This document shows positions 23,893-35,705 of a stretch of 64,000 bases of DNA, one piece after another. Made by a program: the position numbers and the translations under genes. How positions within the stretch are numbered: position 1 is the first letter of the stretch; every line of letters starts with the position of its first letter. Location of the stretch: NCBI GenBank assembly GCA_014058105.1, contig JACGCM010002890.1:372001-436000 (forward strand), in the 5' to 3' direction. Below the pieces are notes generated by a model. The model had not been told where the DNA came from and made no database searches. It saw nothing but the letters and a program-made list of their open reading frames with translations. Origin of the DNA: Kingdonia uniflora (lineage: Eukaryota; Streptophyta; Magnoliopsida; Ranunculales; Circaeasteraceae).

Positions 23893-24994
23893 TGATCGAT
23901 TATAAACCGACATCTTAAAAGACCCGCAAGCGCACAGTGTATCGTTAAGTACAAGGGTAAGCGGGGTCATATCCCAAGAGACTTGTGGTGCGAATTATAC
24001 TTCGAGCTACTAGTTTTATCCAATAACAATGAGTTTGCGTAGGTTTTGAAATAAAAAGAAGAACGAAACAAATTACAAGATAAATTGGAGTAAAAACCGA
24101 GGCATCGATTCCACTCCACCCTTTAAAACCCTTAGATAGCATAAATAATTAAAGTAAATTATGAGTTCCCGTATCGCATATTCTTGGTCGGGCATATGCA
24201 ATACATTAAAAAATACAAGAGATTTAGTAATCGGGAACTACCCATAAACCAACTTACTCAACCATGGTCTGGTTGATAAGTATAGATTATGTTTTCTCCT
24301 CCATGTTCCTAACCTATCTTGTTATGGTCTAACAAGATGGTTGCATAGATTCATTATTCATCATAATCCTAGCTATGGTCAAGCATAGCACGAAGAAATA
24401 CGAATATGCAAAATTTCAGGATAAAAAGAAGGTAATTATTCTAACTAAGCTACACAATCTACACTAAGGCTACATTGGGTGGAGCTTCCTGTAGCCTTGG
24501 CTAAGAAGATTAGCTACTCGTCCATTTGATCATTGTCATACTACTATTACTACGATAAAATTAAAAGATAAGAACAAGAGAAAGAATAAGTTTTATTGCT
24601 ATGAACTTTGATTTACACTCTCCAAGATGATCTCTCATGGGTAGGATTCCCCTCCTATTTATAGAGTATAGGAAGGGTTGCTAAAAATCACCATTAATAT
24701 AAAATCTCCTAAACAATGCCTAAAATCATGCATTACAACTCATGAGAATAATATATATATTTAATTCTCTTCAATGGGATTTCATGCATGGGTCTTTGGT
24801 TGACAACTTCAAATGAGAATCATTGTTGGAGTGCATCACCTTTGTTTTTTGTTAAAAACTGGAAAATTGTACGACTTGTTTATCATGTGATTGATTTCTG
24901 TAAATACAAACATAAGCACTATTAGTGTCACATTTATTTAATAAGTGACTAGGTAAATATAAATTTAGGAGTTGTACACGTAAATATTACGTGT
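23893..24994 (-). repeat. Athila 5' LTR
   Basis: Full-length partner of the left LTR. It contains the element promoter: on the minus strand CTCTATAAATAGG (24655-24666) is a good TATA box about 340 bases from the LTR start. The near-palindrome ACACGTAAATATTACGTGT sits at the outer edge (24976-24994). Confidence 0.88.
24655..24666 (-). promoter_or_regulatory. TATA box of the Athila 5' LTR
   Basis: CTCTATAAATAG on the minus strand, followed by a G/C-richer leader. Transcription would start about 30 bases downstream (toward lower coordinates). Confidence 0.6.
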
Positions 24995-26236
24995 TTTAGT
25001 TTATAATTAGCCTATATACAGTTTCCTCTAATTATTATGTTATTGTTTTTGTACCTGTAACTCAAGTTATAGCTATGACTATTTATGTCTCAATGTTTTA
25101 ACCTAATTGTAGAATTTAGATTTATTCTGAAACCAAAATGACTAACAGGGTGCAATGTGGATTTGAAGTAATCTATATTTTTTTATTGTAAATTTCAATA
25201 ATCTAATCAATGGGTTTTAATTAAAAGAAAACCCAAGTTTAATTTTTCTGTTAATTTATCTCAATTGAGTTGATTCAATTGGATTTGGTAAATTTAATCA
25301 ATGTTCTTTAAGTTTAAGCAATTTGGGAGAAACTGTATAAGGGCCGAGTTTCGCGCCTGATAACAGAAGCAATGAGCAACTTTATTAGTGAAATTTACGA
25401 CTCACTTCTAATATCCGTGAAAATTTACTAGTTTTTTAATCGAACAGCTGTAGTCTGGAAAGAAGGGAGTAGGAAAAAAATGTTATTTAATATAAGTCTT
25501 GGTTTTCGGATGCTGAACATATTATACATATCTAAGAGTTAATATATTATAGTATTACATCTTTGAGTATCCTAGCTAGTCCGACCAGATTGACCCAGCC
25601 GTGTTCCTTTGTTGAGTCCAGTCAAAATACAATGATAACAGTAAATAAAGGTGTATTGAGTTGTAAAATAGTTATCTTAAAATATCGTAACCTTTGTTTC
25701 CTTTTGGTGTTCAGACCAAACTTCAGAAGTTACGCAACAGCTGATTCTCTATCTCGTCATCCTTTTCTAACTGTTGATATTGTTCAGGTTAAGGTAGACA
25801 GAAGAGGATGGCAGATGTTAAGGAAAATAATTCTAAATCCAATGCAAAGAGCGGTGAGTTTCATTTCACTTAATTTGTCAAATATGATAGATGTAATTAT
25901 GTGGTAAATCTGAGATTAACGGATGTTTAAGGAGGTCAAAAAGGAGACTAGTGTTGGTTTATCCAATAAGAAGGATGAGAATTTCGGGGAATGGTATACC
26001 GAGGTATCTATTAGTAATTCTTTCAGCACTTATAAATTTTGTACTATTTTTTGTGGTGGCTTTTTTCTGCAATATTAGGGAGGATACAGAAAATGTCTTA
26101 TTTGTTTCATCTGAAAAAGAAGATTTTCTTTGCTTGTTTAGGCTTTTTTGCTTTCTTTTTTGGGCAAATTCTGGTTTTATTAATTAGAGCAATAAGACTA
26201 CAGGAAGGAGGACTAAAGCCTTTCCTTTGGAGTACA
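24995..26236. other. CACTA interior, non-coding or unrecognised
   Basis: Resumption of the CACTA element after the Athila insertion. One short candidate exon MADVKENNSKSNAKS (25808-25852) is followed by a donor-like GTGAGT; it could be the start of a TNPA-like gene, but this is not supported by a recognised domain. Otherwise A+T-rich with T-runs (26147-26160). Confidence 0.3.
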
Positions 26237-27350
26237 TCAATGTCGGATAGAAGCAATACCTAATTTTTCTGAAAAGAATGTAGCTCTAATATTCCTGGAC
26301 ATAGCTGCAACAGACCAAAATAAAGAAGAGACTTGAGCACTGCCAATTTCGGAGAAGCCATCAGATGACCCATTTCCTTCTCGTAGAGTATGAAGCATTA
26401 TGACATAAAGCAGAGATCCAATCTCCTTGATAAAATTCCATATCTGCATAAATTTAGAGGGACAAGCACCAGTATGATTGATCTAGTTTGCAATAACCTG
26501 TAAATCCATCTCAACAATTAATGGATACCATTGATTCTGCTTGCAAAGTATCAAACCATGTAATAGCCCATACAACTCACCAGTTGTATTTGTTCCTGGC
26601 CCCAAAGCTACCGAGTACCCTAGCATGAGATCACCTCTAGAGTTTCTAATGATGCCACCAGCCCCACACATACCATTTGCAAGAGTAGAGCGGTCTGTAT
26701 TTAGTTTGTAATATCCTGAAGGAGGGTATAACCATCTGACAACCTTTGGTCTTCGTACTTGTATATTCCTTTTGACTCTCAGAATTTGTAAAGATAGAAT
26801 ATCCCCAAAATTTCAATCCTTAACTTTAAGCTTAATCATCACTTCCTGAATCGACCTACATATTTTGAGTATAATTGAACTAAGATTCATAGAAATTCCA
26901 TCATATCTTGTGTTGCATCTGGCCCCCCATAGCTCCCAAGCAATTAAGGAAGGTAAAATACCTTTTATGATCCCCATTTGAGTGGATTTATTTGCATAAT
27001 GTAACCATGATCTTTGCTGAATCCAGTAGTTTTTTTATCAAGAGCATACATAATTTCACAAGCTGAGAAAAGAATCTCCAAACAGTTTTAGCAATCTCTC
27101 CATTAACCAGCAAATGATCTAGAGTTTCAGAATTACCTTGGCTACAACAGTGGCATCGGGATGGAAGGGGAATGTATTTTTGGAGTAAGCTATCAACTGG
27201 AACAATCTTGGACCAAATCTTCCAACCAAATACTTGAATTTTGGTCGGTATGGCTTTATACCATATCCAATCCATTATATGGCCATATGGGAGTATCTGG
27301 ATTGCTTGTAAGAAAGGATCTTTTAGTAAGCCAGTTTTCCAAATCTGCTG
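26237..27350 (-). pseudogene. LINE 3' part: zf-RVT and RNase H
   Basis: On the minus strand: WIWYKAIPTKIQVFGWKIWS (27260 down) followed by CHCCSQGNSETLDHLLVNGE, which is the zf-RVT domain near the C-terminus of plant LINE polyproteins. Next comes an RNase H-like region (26671-26480) with MCGAGGIIRNSRGDLMLGYS and TTGELYGLLHGLILCKQ, then a last piece to 26240. Several stops and frame changes are present. The reverse transcriptase is absent, although such 5' truncation is normal for LINEs. The element lies inside the CACTA transposon. No poly(A) tail is clear at 26237. Confidence 0.8.
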
Positions 27351-27379
27351 GTATGTTATGATGTAGCATCCTGTGTCCT

Positions 27380-28640
27380 TCTTCGACCTTTCCCTAAAAA
27401 AAGTAAGGTAAGACGCTCCAACTATTTGGTGCTAACCTCACAGCTCTTCCTAGATCTTTTCTTCGTACGCAAGTTAAGCCCTTTTAAGCGTACGCAAGTC
27501 CTAAACTACAAAAAATAGCCTTTAGGCAACTACCTTTGCCCAGAATCAGCTTAGGATCCTTAACTCGAGTTCTTTGATGTAATGAATTGAGTCTCGCTTG
27601 AGAGTGATTTCGCATCACTAAAGGCTTTAGTAGTTTAGGAGTTAAAAAGAGAAGGAAGGATCCTAGCGACTAAGACCAGTAGCATAGCAGGCTCTTAAAA
27701 TAGTACAACCATGATCTTCCTTTCACTAGGATCCTTGCTATTACTTTTCTTCCACTAGACTCCAACACACCCAAGGCTTCTCAAAGCAACCCTCACTCAT
27801 CGCGCAGTCTCGAGTTGACTGCACACCTAGGCTACTATGAGAACGACTTAAAGAGCCCAATTAAAGATAAATACATCGCATAATCCTTCTTTTCTTGCTG
27901 CTTAAACATGGATCAACGTATGGGACAAAAGAGTCACAAAAAATAAAGACGTATTTCTTGCTGGAGCTCGGATGGGAGGCATCAATCTTTCTTCCTGGAT
28001 TTTAAAACTATCTTTACTCGCTGTTCCATCGTGTTTTCTTCTGACCCCCATAACTCCACACCTCCGGCTACCTCCAAACTACTCCTACTACTATTTAAAG
28101 CCCTGCTTTCTAAAAAAAACACCCCCCACTTTGAAGATAGAGGACACAAAAGCGATACAGGAGACAAAAGCGACCTACACGTGTATATGGATAATCCCCT
28201 ATTGAAGTATAGAAACTATGAGAAGAAGTGAGAACCGGACCAAGCGTATGGGCCTAGGCACCGGTTGGTCCATCTTATCCGTAAGTTCTCCCTTCCATCA
28301 TCCTCGGTAAGAAAAAAGTATAGAAGGTTCGCCTACGCAAGTCCGTCCTTACGCACAAATAGCAGCCCCAAAGCACACCCAACCATGACTGGGCTTTCAC
28401 CGTACGCAAGTCAACAGAGAGACGCAGTATCTTCTCGAGAGTCAAAGCAAGGGCTTCAAGGTGATAGTTCAGTTATATTTGCTTTTGTTTCTCTTCCTTC
28501 TGAGGGTGTATGCTATTGTAAATTATTTGAAATATTTCCCCTGGCAATCAAGAAGTCCTTTTTCTTGTGATAGCTAGATTTTAACATAATAGGGAAAAAA
28601 GCAATTCATTTCAGCTCTTGAACGATGAGACTTTAGTACG
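27380..28640. other. Possible organelle-derived (mitochondrial-like) insert
   Basis: Base composition is visibly richer in G+C than its neighbours and there is no transposon coding. The word TACGCAAGT recurs at about 27466, 27491, 28335 and 28403. Phrases such as CTAGGCACCGGTTGG and GAGAACCGGACC resemble plant mitochondrial intergenic DNA to my eye. No mitochondrial gene is recognised, so this is a compositional guess. It could instead be captured nuclear sequence in the CACTA element. Confidence 0.3.
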
Positions 28641-30100
28641 CCTGGCACGATGGGCGAGGTCAATGACCAATCCAGATGCTTAGGTGCAGTGCAAAGAGTT
28701 CCTCGGATAAAGTAAGTGTAGTTGTTCCATTTTTTTTTTCTTTTCATTTTTTAGCCATATATGGTCTAACTACAGTAACTGTTAGTATTTCATGACATTC
28801 TTATCTACGTACCCCAAATTTCTAAAATATTAGCTACCTGTGATTCTGTACATCAAAGCACTGAAAGGCATAAGTTTGAAATGTGCGATGCTTTTCTCAT
28901 TATAGAAATTGGCACTTGCCAATAAATATTGTCATGATATCATAGTGTGTACCAAGCAGCGCCTTCCATGAGATTATCTTAGCAAATACACTTTTCAGCT
29001 TTTCCAGGTCTACCACAATGTTTATCAACCGCTTGCTTATCTCGCAGACTTCTACACATATTGCATGGTTGGCCTCGACTCTAGGCCTCTTGATCCTTGC
29101 AATTGCAGTGAACTTGAAGTCAGGTACATCAATATTTATAATACCAGCTAAAAAAACAACATTCAAGGACCTCACACTCGTGTCACGCCTTATTTTATTT
29201 CATGCAGATTTTCCATACTGCATAGTAGAGTTCTATTATTGCGCATAAGCATGCATCATAGCTGCCAAATCCGGTACACTTCGAATACCATCACCATGTA
29301 CATATTCTGCTATCTTATTGCTCAAATAGATGGCCAACCCAATATCACTAACAGTAGTACTTCATGCTTTAATTGATTATAATTTTAACGCTCTTTTCAA
29401 GCGACCCATATGGTCCTCTTCACTAGATTACTTAGTAGAATTAAATGTAGAAGCAGTAGCATCTAAACCAATGAGATCCGTAAGCCAAGGGAATACAAAT
29501 TTCCCCGGCATGTTAATGGCGAGGGATTGGATTGGCCAACTATTGGTTCATTTGAGAGTGACGATATAGCAGAAACTTGTGTTTAGAGATCCCATGGCAA
29601 TGATGATGGAACAAGGGAGCTGAGGCAATCTGCTTCGACCAAAGATACCTTGGCACAATTGAGGGATCATAACATGATTCATCGTCCCCTACATAGAATA
29701 GGGTAAATGAGTAATGGTGGTACCCCTGAAACATTAACTTGAGCATCATTGTTTTGATGCAGTGGTACCTTTTGAAGTTGTTCCTCGCACGAGTTTTTTC
29801 CTTGTGGAAACTCTCACGTAATTGGGGATGCTTATGTGGTATTTATTTGTTGGCGTGCTATTAGAATGTGTGCTTATCTATTAATTTATCTTTCTTTTTT
29901 CATCTTGTGTTTGCCAGTTTTCAGCTTTAGGATGTCAAATTTCATTTTTATTTTTTTTTGGTACTTCTCATCAATTAAGAAATATTTTGATATTTAGTCC
30001 CTTTATTGTTTGCAGTGAAGCTCTAACTGATTGTTGCAAGAAGCTAGAAAGCCAAAACTATGACAAGAACAAATTGGCTTGCAATTATGGTATGACTTCT

Positions 30101-30154
<54 letters not shown>

Positions 30155-30950
30155 GTCAGCTATATGGGTTCAATGATTTAGTATACTGCCATTTGAGGTG
30201 TTGGTGCAAGTAATATTTAGCTAATTTGTTGGGTCCATTTTTCAATTTTATAGTTTCTCTTAGGATTTTATGACTTGCATGGTATATGATATATCTGGAG
30301 ATAATTATGAGAAAACAAAATCGAAAAGAGAAAACACTGGGTCCAATGAAATTGGTATGTGATGAGGACTATGTACAAGGTGTGTAATGGTCTTATCTAG
30401 GTTATAACTGGTCCAACCATACTAATTTAAATAACCCTTTTTGTTATGTAAGCCCTAGGCACAATTATTTTATCCAAAAGAACGTCTACTGTATATATAT
30501 AAACCTAAGAAGATGTCCAATATAGTTATATAGTGTGTTACTCGTCTGATAAAGGTGATTTATATTTTCTTTGTATGTGGGGTTGAAATGTATGAATAAA
30601 GCATGCTATAAATGTGAATGGCTATAAGTACTTAGTTGTGTGGCAAGTATTATTATGTCACTTGTATGCCAAATTTATTGTGGTCTGCTGAGACCTACTG
30701 TTCCTCAAATATAAATAATGTAAAGTTTTCGGGGAAGGAAAAAAGGTTACAAGCATCAAACACTATCAATTAAGAATGCCCAATTAATGTAGATAGGGAA
30801 AGAAACTTAAACTTTTTGTAGTAAATAAATTATGGTTCTTCATACATAAATATTCAATCAAGTCTTATGAGTTCCAATGTTGTTGGGACAACTTGTTATT
30901 TGTTTAAAACGTTCTTCTACTATGTACTTACGATCATTTTTTATTCTTTT
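28641..30950. other. CACTA interior with unrecognised fragments
   Basis: A minus-strand frame at 29175-28900 (91 codons, with EISKRLINIVVDLEKLKSVF) looks protein-like in composition but I do not recognise it. A possible TNPA-like exon lies at 30016-30090 (SEALTDCCKKLESQNYDKNK), bordered by TTTGCAG and GGTATGACT. The rest is A+T-rich with no supported genes. Confidence 0.35.
30102..30149. repeat. (AC)n(AT)n microsatellite
   Basis: A run of AC dinucleotides passes directly into a run of AT dinucleotides, about 48 bases in total. Confidence 0.95.
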
Positions 30951-30956
30951 ATAGGC

Positions 30957-31140
30957 AACAAGAGATTCATCGCTACCTGATGGAGCGAGGGGTAGAAACT
31001 ATATTATGAAAGATATGTATGGCAGAATAGTTGCTTACAGAAGTATTCAGTTATCTAGGGTGGCTCCTGAAGGGTTTTATCATGTCATAGTAGATGAGAC
31101 TATTCGCGATGATGTGCAATTATTTATGGAAGACCTGTAG
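30957..31140 (+). pseudogene. C-terminal exon of a CACTA TNPA-like protein
   Basis: After an acceptor-like TTTTATAG, the frame reads RNYIMKDMYGRIVAYRSIQL, then SRVAPEGFYHVIVDETIRDD and a stop after FMEDL. The order hydrophobic-G-x-[IV]-V-A-[YK]-G..., then a His/Tyr-V-x-[IV] strand and an acidic tail, fits the C-terminus of plant Transposase_24/En-Spm accessory proteins. A related exon (YGVIVAYGTLQQGG) is at about 57920 in the other CACTA element. These proteins bind subterminal repeats and assist the transposase. Confidence 0.5.
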
Positions 31141-31239
31141 GTGACATTTCTTCGGGTAAAATTGTTGTATGTTATAAGAGTCTTGCATGTTTCGAGTGAA
31201 TGTCATCTTTTTATTTTATTGTTTTTTGAAATAAAGTTT

Positions 31240-31902
31240 GACATCGATAATAAGCAATACGATTTAATTTATAATAAAACTTGTTCTTGTTATTGAAATA
31301 TATTATTTTTTATATTAATTGCTTTTAGTTAATGAAATTTATAACGACTATTGTGATTATGACCCGATTGATATGATTGTTGTATATTGAAACAAAATGA
31401 CTGTTAATGTGACAAAAATTGGGACATTTATATTTGCGATATAAAATGACTAATTGCCATATTTTTAATTGTAATTATTATGATTGATGTTGTGACTGTT
31501 ATTTGTGATTTATTTTTTACGACGTATAAAACAACTTATAAATGTGCCACTAGATATTTCAAAAATTAGCTATTACGATTATTATTTCTGACGTTTAAGT
31601 TAGCGACAGATAGAGCAACATATTTTAAAGTCATAAAGAATATGAAATGCGTCGGTTGCTGTGACTAAGAATTGTGTCGCTCTATTGCAACAACAAAAAA
31701 TGACTGTTAAAAGGGTCATAAATATTAGTAAATACGACGGATACTTCGACCCGCCCCTCAGTCGTTAATTTACGACGCTTTTGAAGTCGATAACATAAAA
31801 CTACTGCAAAAAGAACAACGCATTTTTCGACTAAAATAAATGTCGCTTTAGCAAAATAACGACTGACCTGCTCCGTCGTTTTTTACTCATTTTGGCCTAG
31901 TG
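31240..31902. repeat. Subterminal repeat region of the 17.7-kb CACTA element
   Basis: Many short motifs of the type GTCGTT, ACGACG, TGTCGC and their complements lie in both orientations (31500-31880). In CACTA elements such arrays bind the accessory protein and are needed for transposition. The terminus itself is 31881-31902. Confidence 0.7.
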
Positions 31903-32344
31903 ACTCCAAAACCCAGAATCAGCGATTCGGCTAACAAAACACAGGATAAGCTACAACAGACAACCATAACAACAATTAATCAAACAATACAGGAAACCAA
32001 TCAATAACCCAAACCCTAGAAATCAACCCAACTTCTAATCGGACGAAAAGAACGGAAAGGAATAGAGAAATTACTCACCAAGGATAAAGGCAAAGATCAC
32101 GATGAGGAATCGGCCCAACAATAACCACCAATCTCAAGGAAGAGCAAGGATAAGTGAGGGAGAGGGAGAGAAAGAAAAAGAAATTACCCGATTGATAAGA
32201 GCAAGGACAATTCTCTCTTTCTTCCACACTCTAAAATTTGGAAATCTCTAGCTAATTTCATATCTATATCCCCTAATCTACTTATCTCCGCATAAATCCA
32301 ACACCTAGAAAGCCCTAATCCCGGTTGATTTTATCTCTCCAACA
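31903..32344 (-). repeat. 5' LTR of Tekay-like element, distal part
   Basis: The first three bases are the second ACT target duplication. The sequence continues the LTR interrupted at 14238: joined, the two parts align with the LTR at about 49000-51321. The outer edge is uncertain; TG-type starts on the minus strand occur at 32303 (TGTTGGATTTATGCGG) and 32344 (TGTTGGAGAGATAAAA). A G+A-rich track (32155-32185) lies in the leader-like region. Confidence 0.7.
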
Positions 32345-33045
32345 ACTACGCCACAATTTATATCCCCTAATCTTGTATCCTAGTGAATGTTTGATAGTAA
32401 ACTCACTTGCAATGGATGCTTTAAGTCTCGGAGTACCTTCAACTCAGAGCAAAGAATTAAGTTGTGCCAATCCAGACCTTTCTTCTAATGTAATTACCTA
32501 TTCTTCCCTTTGTAGCTCTATTTATCTCTACTTGAATTTATTTATAATAATTTCAGATTGTGTACTCTACTTGATTTCTGAAATATCTACAGAATGATCC
32601 AGTCGATGTAATTTTAGACAATGAAAGTGCAGAATAGAGTTCTTCATCAACCATTTCCTCAGATATCAGGGAAAACCAAGGTTTTTCTCTCACAACTCTA
32701 GGCTGTTGGTTGTAGTGTCTCCTCAATGAGCTTACTTGATTGTATTGCTTAACTTCAGGATCTATCGAAGACTCAGCTTTTGAACATTTATCTAGAGACT
32801 GGGAAAGGTGAGTATATTTGTGGGCCTTATGCATAAAACGTTGAAATTAGATGACATAAAGCATATGATTGTTTCTATGAATCCGATTGAGAAGAAGATG
32901 ACATAGTTCTTGTTGTCCATACTGGTGGCCCTTCTATCTCTTTCCTTTAGCATTTCGTGTTTCTACATGCTAAAATTGGTTTTAATTTTATCGGTAGATT
33001 GTCCCGCTAAAATACATTTTGATTAAGGAGACGAAATCCCTGCCC
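32345..33045. other. Unassigned sequence left of copia element 3
   Basis: No recognised gene. A minus-strand frame at 32834-32600 reads like protein (RRHYNQQPRVVREKPWFSLI, SEEMVDEELYSAL) and may be an exon scrap of a host gene. I cannot name it. Confidence 0.3.
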
Positions 33046-33196
33046 TCAAGAGATCTCCATCCCTTAGATAAAAGAAATTATATGAGGAAGATATATTTCT
33101 GTGAATATGTAATCTCTGTGACTATAAAGAGGAAGTTGTTTTGTATGATGAAAAAAAGTTGAATAAAAGTATAACTTTCTTCTCTTCAATCTTTTA
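33046..33196 (+). repeat. Copia 3 5' LTR, incomplete
   Basis: Matches 37402-37553. It ends ...TTCAATCTTTTA directly before the primer-binding site. The outer ~95 bases present in the 3' LTR are absent. Confidence 0.8.
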
Positions 33197-33211
33197 TGGT
33201 ATTAGAGTCAT
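33197..33211 (+). promoter_or_regulatory. Copia 3 primer-binding site
   Basis: TGGTATTAGAGTCAT, matching the initiator methionine tRNA type of primer site with changes (usual TGGTATCAGAGC). Confidence 0.8.
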
Positions 33212-33285
33212 TGCTCTTAAGAGCTCATTGATCCTTTGGTCAGAATAATTGCTTTGCAAAACTCCTCCCCACCCAATTTGACACC

Positions 33286-35628
33286 ATGGAGATTGTTTCA
33301 TCATCTTCTTCCACTGCAGGGCATATTTCCTTTAGTAGCCTATCTAGTATGGTTTCTGTAAAGCTAAGTTCCACCAATTTCTTGTTATGGCGGAGTTAAA
33401 TTCTCCCGTTGTTAGAGAGTCAAGAACTGCTTGGCTATATTGATGGTGCTATCACCAGTCCTAGTTTGACGATTTCTAATGAAGAAGGATCGTCCGAAGA
33501 GAATCCGGAATATCGGAAGTGGAGACTTGCTGATCGTTTCGTTACAAGTCTAATCAACTCATCACTCACAGAAGAAGCAATGAGTGAAACCATGGGAACG
33601 AGTACATCTCGTGAACTTTGGACCGCCTTAGAGGAATCTTTCTCCTCTAAGTCAACGACTCGGGAACTTCACTTATCGGATGAGCTGCAAAGTCTTAAAC
33701 AAGGGTCTTATTCAATCTCAGATCATGCTAAATGATTCAAAAAAATCTGTGATCAACTCGGTGCCATTGGAACCCCTGTTCCAGATCATAAAAAGGTATA
33801 TTGGTTTCTTCGTGGTCTTGGTTATGAATATCATAATTATGTAACCTCGACCTTGTGTAAACCACCCTATCCCCTCTTATAAGAGGTAGTTCCTTCTCTA
33901 CTTAGCCATGAACTTCTCTTGAAAATTTTATCTCCTCCAAATGCATCTCATGAGTCCGCATTTAGTGCACAAAGAGGTGGTCGTGGCGGAAGGGATAATC
34001 GGGGTGGAAGAGGTGGTCGTGGATACTATCCTAATAGAGGAGGAAGCTATTTTCGTGCTACCAATACCAATCATGGAAATGAATCATATGGATCGTTTAG
34101 TCGTTCCAATTATCGTGGTCCTCGCTGTCAAATATGTAAGCGTACAGGACATTCAGCTATCAATTGCTACAATTATGTGAATAAAGGTACCCAATCGGCC
34201 GATATTCCAGAAGCTCTGTCCGCACTTACCTTTCATGACACTCCAGATAGCGAATGGTATCCTGATAATAGAGCATCTGCTCATATGACCAAGGATGCAG
34301 GTAACTTTTCTCACTTAAATATATACCATGGTTCAGATCGGGTTGTTGTAGGTAATGGTTCAACTTTAAATATTACTCATTCAGGGCGTGTTCCTATTCC
34401 TACACCATATGGTACTCTTACTTTGCAAAACGTTCTTCTAGTTCCCAAAATTCAAAAGAACTTGCTATCTGTTAGTCAGTTAACACACGATACTGATGCT
34501 TCTATTAAATTTGTTTCTAATGGTTTTGTTATCAAGGATCTGAGGACAAAGAAGGTGTTGGGAACCGGAAGTAGGAAAGCAGGACTCTACAGCCTTGACC
34601 AATCAAAAAATGCGTACCTTTCCGTTCATAAGAGTCCAGTTAAAGCCTCTCAAGAAATTTGCCATCGTCATTTAGGTCATCCATCTAGAGCAGTCATTGA
34701 TAACATGAATAAAAATGCTCAAATAATAATTACTAATTCAAAGAACAATATTTCCAAATATTCCATTTGTTCTAGTTGTCAATTAGCGAAATCCCCTCGT
34801 TTACCTTTTTTAATTAATAGTAAACCAGCTAGTAAGCCATTAGAATTGGTTCATGTTGATCTTTGGGGGCCTGCACCCATTAGTTCTATTTCGGGCTATC
34901 GGTATTATGTGATTCTTGTTGATGATTTTAGTCGCTATATGTGGCTCTATTTGATCAACCGGCTTCCTACGAAGGTTCTCAAGCACTCTTCACCGTACTC
35001 TACATTGTTCAGTAAGCTTCCTGACTTGTCCATGATTCGTACATTTGGTTGCTTATGTTTTTCGTTCTTACAAGACTATGCACTTCATAAACTCGCTCCA
35101 AGGAGCCTCCCGTGTGTTTTTCTTGGTGTAAGTGCAGTTCACAAAGGGTTTTGCTGTCTGAATTCTTCAACTGGGCGTGTGTATATTTCTCGTCATGTTA
35201 TCTTCGATGAAAACATATTTCCTCTTCTCAATGAGTTTACATCAACTAACAACATTCGTGATTTTGTCTTGTTTCGGGAAGTCGTTTGTGATGATGTTGC
35301 AACTCATCCAATGCCCATGCAATCTACCTCTAATAAATCCACTATTGTTCATGATGATGATTTGGTACTCCCTATCACTCAAGTATCATCTCCAATTGTA
35401 TCTTCCACCGATTATACTACAAATGAAAGCCCAAATGTTTCTCTGACTAATAACATACCACATCCTTCTCCAACAAATAATATCCAATATCCATATGAAA
35501 TTTCCTCTTCTCTCAACATTCCTGGCGGTACAATTACCATCGACTTACCACTAGCTCCTACACAACCAACTATTGGTAATGTTCCTCCATGTGGTAACGC
35601 AAATCATAACTCTACAAAAACAAAATGA
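33286..35628 (+). pseudogene. Copia 3 gag, protease and integrase
   Basis: One reading frame from the ATG at 33286, in context with MEIVSSSSSTAGH, is interrupted by stops at about 33397, 33733 and 33880 and then open for 569 codons to 35628. In order: capsid region (LLESQELLGYIDGAI), a Gly/Arg-rich stretch, a CCHC zinc knuckle CQICKRTGHSAINC (about 34129), the protease site region WYPDNRASAHMT in place of the usual D[ST]GAS, the GAG-pre-integrase HRHLGHPSRA, CSSCQLAKSPRLPF, and the integrase core start LVHVDLWGP...VDDFSRYMWLYL. At about 34957 the frame passes straight into NRLPTKVL, so the middle of the core, including the second Asp and the Glu of the DDE triad, is missing. The C-terminal region is Ser/Thr/Pro-rich. 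Confidence 0.9.
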
Positions 35629-35705
35629 CTAGCACCCGTGAATGTTCATCCTATGGTAACACGTTATAAGTCCCTAGTAACAAACCATCGGCCCCTAAGC
35701 GAGAC

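Larger units (their letters stand above)
14342..24994 (-). mobile_element. Athila-lineage Ty3-gypsy retrotransposon (-)
   Basis: Two LTRs (14342-15427 and 23893-24994) enclose gag, protease, reverse transcriptase, RNase H and integrase on the minus strand. The primer-binding site lies next to the right LTR and the polypurine tract next to the left one. It is inserted about 100 bases inside the left end of the CACTA element. Every coding region has stops or frame changes, so it is dead. No env-like ORF is seen between integrase and the 3' LTR. A clean 5-base target duplication was not found (TTATT on the left, TTTAG on the right). Confidence 0.9.
14239..31902. mobile_element. CACTA (En/Spm) transposon, 17.7 kb including nested Athila
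   Basis: The left terminus at 14239 is CACTAGGCCAAAAAGAGTAA. The right terminus, read inward on the minus strand from 31902, is CACTAGGCCAAAATGAGTAA. They match at 19 of 20 positions and are flanked by the same trinucleotide ACT. The last 650 bases hold many GTCGTT/CGACA-type subterminal motifs. A TNPA-like C-terminal exon lies at 30957-31140. No TNP2-type transposase was recognised, so the element looks non-autonomous or decayed. Only about 100 bases of its left end precede the Athila insertion at 14342. Without Athila the element is about 7.0 kb. Confidence 0.88.

Noticed and set aside
28900..29175. Host gene exon on the minus strand
   Set aside because: Protein-like composition but no recognised family, splice signals or neighbouring exons; left as unassigned.
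30102..30149. CRISPR-like or regulatory repeat
   Set aside because: Simple AC/AT microsatellite in a plant nuclear genome.
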